Of a stretch of DNA of 47,128 bases, positions 45,201 through 47,128 are shown in pieces. A model generated the notes under the pieces. It searched no databases, was not told the DNA's origin, and saw nothing but the letters and a program-made list of their open reading frames with translations. The translations under genes and the position numbers were made by a program. The stretch is from positions 1 through 47,128 of the forward strand of contig SFJB01000001.1 in NCBI GenBank assembly GCA_004555145.1. The letters run 5' to 3'. Numbering within the stretch: the first letter of the stretch is position 1; each line of letters starts with the position of its first letter. The DNA is from Bacteroidales bacterium. GTDB lineage: Bacteria; Bacteroidota; Bacteroidia; Bacteroidales; UBA932.

Positions 45201-47128
45201 TCGGGAGAACAGACCCGGAGTCTGGCCGTTCTCAGTTGCGCTGAGTCTCAGCTTGTCAGAGGAAAGCGTCTTGCCTTGCTTGTCAAGGCTATCGTCATCT
45301 TCTGTCCGGTAGCGTTCGAGGAAGTCATCGTAAACGCTGAAACTTCCCTTGCCGCAGTCCACAAACTCCAGCTCCTGATATATGCTGGAGCCTACGCTCA
45401 GGGAGTTGGCGAATCTCAGGCTCTCCCCGGACGGGTTGCTTACATCCAGTTCTATCTTGTAATACCTGATCCAATCGCTGTCCTTACCCTCGAAACTGAT
45501 TTCAAAGGCCCCGCTCCCGTCGAGTCTGAGTTCTCCTTTGGCCACGCTTTCCCCATAAGAACTTATCCTGTAGCTGGCGCGGCAGCCCTGGAGACTGTGG
45601 CCGCTGTAGCTCTCAAGTTTACCGCTGAACCTGAGCCTGTCGCCCTTCAGCAAAGGACGGGTCTGGGCATCCCAGCTCACGCTGAAGCTCGGGAGGGTAA
45701 ACTCGTCAATGCGTATATATTTGGTAGTGAGCGTTCTGCTCCCGCTCTTGACGCGCAGTGCATAGAGCCCGCCCTTGGTGCACAGCTCCTTTTCGAGCAG
45801 TAACTCGCCGGCCGCAGACCCGAACTCTCCCGTTGTGAACGAGCCGCTTTTCAAAGACTTGCCTTCAGGGTCTACAAGCTCCACGATGAACTCGCTCCCT
45901 GCAGGGAAAGGCTTCCTCTCCTGCTGCCTGTAGGCTATAAGCTTGAACTGCAGCCTTTCGCCGGGGTTGAATGCCGAGCGGTCACAAATGAGCATCGCCG
46001 CCTCCGTTTCCTCCGGACTTTCGTCGTCATAGAAATATTGCGGGTAAAGGATGTGTTTTGGGGAAAGCAGACTTTCACCCCGGGCGCCGACGGTCCCGGC
46101 CTGGATGACGTACCCCCATTTCCTGGTGGAAAGTTTCTTGCAGAACTCTTCCGCTACCTTGGTGAATCCGTTGATTTCCAATTCTGTGCGTGCAATCTCC
46201 CTGTCCCTGTCGTCGAAAAGTCTCAGCTCGCACTTCTCCACCGGCCTGCCGCTCATGGCATCGGCCACATATACCCAAAGCTCCCCGCCCTCACGCCGGC
46301 TGGCAATGGAAAGGTGGGTCCTGTTGTAGTTTATCTGACTCTTGTACTTCAGCTGGCTGCTGACTATTTCATAATTGCCGTCCTGAAGTCCGGAAAGATC
46401 CAGCTTGAGGGTGTCGTAAACGTAATACGACTTGCGCTCATTGTCCAGAATGCGGCTTATGAGCTGTTTCCCGTTCTCGCTGACACTGACTTTAGCCTTG
46501 CTCAGGTTGCGCAGGAGCAGGAAAAGCTTCTCCTCCTTTACAAATGAACGTATATCGCTGCTGTTCAATGTTTTGATTAGGCTCTCAGCGCGAGTGATGC
46601 AGCCCGTCAGCTGCTTTTCGCTGCGCGCTGCCTCGGCTTTCCTCTTTCTGATGTCCTGGCAATCGGCCTTGAGCTTGAGATACTTTCCCCCGTCGCTGCA
46701 CTCCTCTTTCTCGAGTTCGGAGAAGCGGAGCATGGCAAGCTCCTCCTCTGCTATCAGGCCCGTCGCCTTGCCGCTGTAGAGCCTGGAGTACTCCTCAAGC
46801 AAGCTGCGCCTGCCGTCTTCCTCCCTTTTGCACAGAATTTCCCTGAGTTCCACCAACGCTCCCATAGGGTAGCTGCCGGCAAAGCGTTCCGTTGCCTTGA
46901 CTGCGGCGACGGACCCCGGTCCGCTCTCCTTGCAAAGGGCTGTCCAGAGCAGGTAATCATAATCATTATCAATAAGTTGTGCAAGAACTGACGCTACGGG
47001 GTGGAAGTTGCTGAAATAGCTGTGGAAGTAGAACTCGCTGTTGTGTCCCTGCCTGAGTTCCTGCTCGTGACTGTCCATAAATGCAAGAATCTCCCCGGCA
47101 GTCATAGCATTCCTGTTGTGGTAGAACT
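42264..47128 (-). CDS. Alpha-2-macroglobulin-family protein (partial, N-terminus beyond the right edge)
   Basis: At least 1613 residues from an ATG at 47103-47105, but the frame stays open to the window edge (about eight more codons, FYHNRNA before that ATG). The family usually has an export signal and about 1900 residues, so the start is probably outside. Visible parts: MG domains including MG2 (AMLICDRSAFNPGERLQFKL, then WGYVIQAG before it), the A2M domain (IAWEPMLRSDGQGRISLRFT), and a C-terminal alpha-helical terpenoid-like region. No thioester CxEQ motif is seen, as in other large Bacteroidota members. A segment GEAIVIGYGRAPGKRF resembles the SusC plug start. Likely periplasmic; a protease-trapping role is inferred only from the family. 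Confidence 0.88.
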   Translation of the reverse strand, partial: FYHNRNAMTAGEILAFMDSHEQELRQGHNSEFYFHSYFSNFHPVASVLAQLIDNDYDYLLWTALCKESGPGSVAAVKATERFAGSYPMGALVELREILCKREEDGRRSLLEEYSRLYSGKATGLIAEEELAMLRFSELEKEECSDGGKYLKLKADCQDIRKRKAEAARSEKQLTGCITRAESLIKTLNSSDIRSFVKEEKLFLLLRNLSKAKVSVSENGKQLISRILDNERKSYYVYDTLKLDLSGLQDGNYEIVSSQLKYKSQINYNRTHLSIASRREGGELWVYVADAMSGRPVEKCELRLFDDRDREIARTELEINGFTKVAEEFCKKLSTRKWGYVIQAGTVGARGESLLSPKHILYPQYFYDDESPEETEAAMLICDRSAFNPGERLQFKLIAYRQQERKPFPAGSEFIVELVDPEGKSLKSGSFTTGEFGSAAGELLLEKELCTKGGLYALRVKSGSRTLTTKYIRIDEFTLPSFSVSWDAQTRPLLKGDRLRFSGKLESYSGHSLQGCRASYRISSYGESVAKGELRLDGSGAFEISFEGKDSDWIRYYKIELDVSNPSGESLRFANSLSVGSSIYQELEFVDCGKGSFSVYDDFLERYRTEDDDSLDKQGKTLSSDKLRLSATENGQTPGLFSRTDARLMARVLDGESELLRAESSDGNIILDISSLEKGKPYLLESVFSCIADNGKEYRHTRRELFLRTASILDASVESYFHELPSGLVETGCGRSELWVAAELFTRGTQRLEGGVFHIPAASVRTVGYPVEAFSLYGAASLELFFFKDEADFSYSRSIELPESADDAPELAFLRFLDTTAPGASYEFIISAPEGFECAASIFELASESMQPNPWSSIPAREESFSTPDYNSSEGSLSTGEAIVIGYGRAPGKRFRAKARAMGIVEDNVMMNAAPAGALFEMAEEIDTVDAASGSGESVAIRENFNSTIAWEPMLRSDGQGRISLRFTNADKLSTYVVQLFAHDRSLRSATLRREMCVTLPVKVSLFEPRVLYSGDRYVARAALYNNLDREVKGSVELKWYDGARSTRPLGRKKAAISIPAGGNSFWSCELELVKKLSAIENLGLELSFVPDDRSLAGDAVFVSVPVRPAAQSIREAHSMLLRDEALREALTRQLRSSFTAVDGRHASVRELSILDMLMEAIPEKIEAESDNLVDLSASLYSDWLLKSLPGRSDSGLDAASRDKLVDKIIACRNSDGGFAWFAGFNSSPAVTALLLERCAALRDGGSLPDRLKNLLPAAVKYLDDCQFRDVVMPLWRGWLNGSQYLYVRSLYADVPLEIKNGDSKFVKQLRKAFSEYLVPSDDRGLQGDILTKARRLLTLEKLLASGDGLELASRLGLGSTAWNAAGLRRSMDLDLESLRQYAVAHADGGTYFPNAVMPWRGLLSSELYAHSLLCKLFDTHGDAKDKDLAEGIRLWIMVQKQTQEWAGDFACLEALGCVLKGSDRTLGTRVLILEAEAQVPLDEVKAASNGIRLELVWMRNGKPLADGDQLHVGDAISAEYRIFSEENRSFVRLTAPRNAALRPVEQKTGFDLLSFSHREVKADRSLYWFEVLPEEDRSFREDFLVTQEGCFRSEVPTIECVYAPEYRANTAFTGVMEISE

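Overview
The window looks like a piece of chromosome from an uncultured member of the Bacteroidales (phylum Bacteroidota). Evidence: a SusC/SusD pair, an ExbB-hypothetical-ExbD TonB energising cluster, a Bacteroidota-type putative porin, a very large alpha-2-macroglobulin, and seven copies of the Bacteroidota sigma-factor -7 element TAnnTTTG, each placed just upstream of a gene start. The genus cannot be read from the sequence. Gene packing is very tight: no stretch of more than 300 bases lacks a gene, the largest gap is 181 bp (18340-18520), four co-directional gene pairs share ATGA start/stop overlaps, and two convergent pairs overlap tail to tail. I saw no rRNA, tRNA, CRISPR array, insertion sequence or phage gene.

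Left part (1-18339), mostly housekeeping. On the minus strand lie exbD (cut by the window edge), a small membrane protein and exbB. Then comes dprA-tatD-ansA, then queA and a Nudix hydrolase. A plus-strand trio follows (SRPBCC protein, m5C RNA methyltransferase, secreted TPR protein), meeting a minus-strand pair (M13 peptidase and a LolC/E-like permease) tail to tail. Next are a DUF6198 membrane protein, an MltF-like lytic transglycosylase, a large Porin_10-type outer-membrane protein, and a kinase/nucleotidyltransferase pair resembling AmgK/MurU of peptidoglycan sugar recycling.

Middle part (18340-42263), the accessory core. A DeoR-family regulator on the plus strand faces a minus-strand run of 14 genes that starts at a strong promoter near 42190 and ends at a bidirectional terminator at 19306-19340. 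In order of transcription: split transketolase (N then C subunit), a glycerol-kinase-like FGGY kinase, an L-fucose/L-arabinose-type isomerase, an RbsU/ureide-type sugar permease, SusC, SusD, a CE1-type esterase with an extra N-terminal domain, a DUF1593 protein, a second esterase, a second DUF1593 protein, a nucleoside-hydrolase-like protein, GH3 and GH2. The enzymes downstream of SusD carry export signals. The likely logic is that surface and periplasmic enzymes de-esterify and cleave a glycoside carrying furanosidic sugar, the released sugar crosses the inner membrane through the permease, and isomerase, kinase and split transketolase feed it into the pentose-phosphate pathway. The gene set isomerase + FGGY kinase + two-subunit transketolase matches the known transketolase route for D-apiose. 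The three secreted nucleoside-hydrolase-fold proteins are the best candidates for a new furanosidase activity. This assignment is inference.

Right edge (42264-47128): a minus-strand alpha-2-macroglobulin-family protein whose N-terminus lies beyond the window and which carries a SusC-like plug motif inside.
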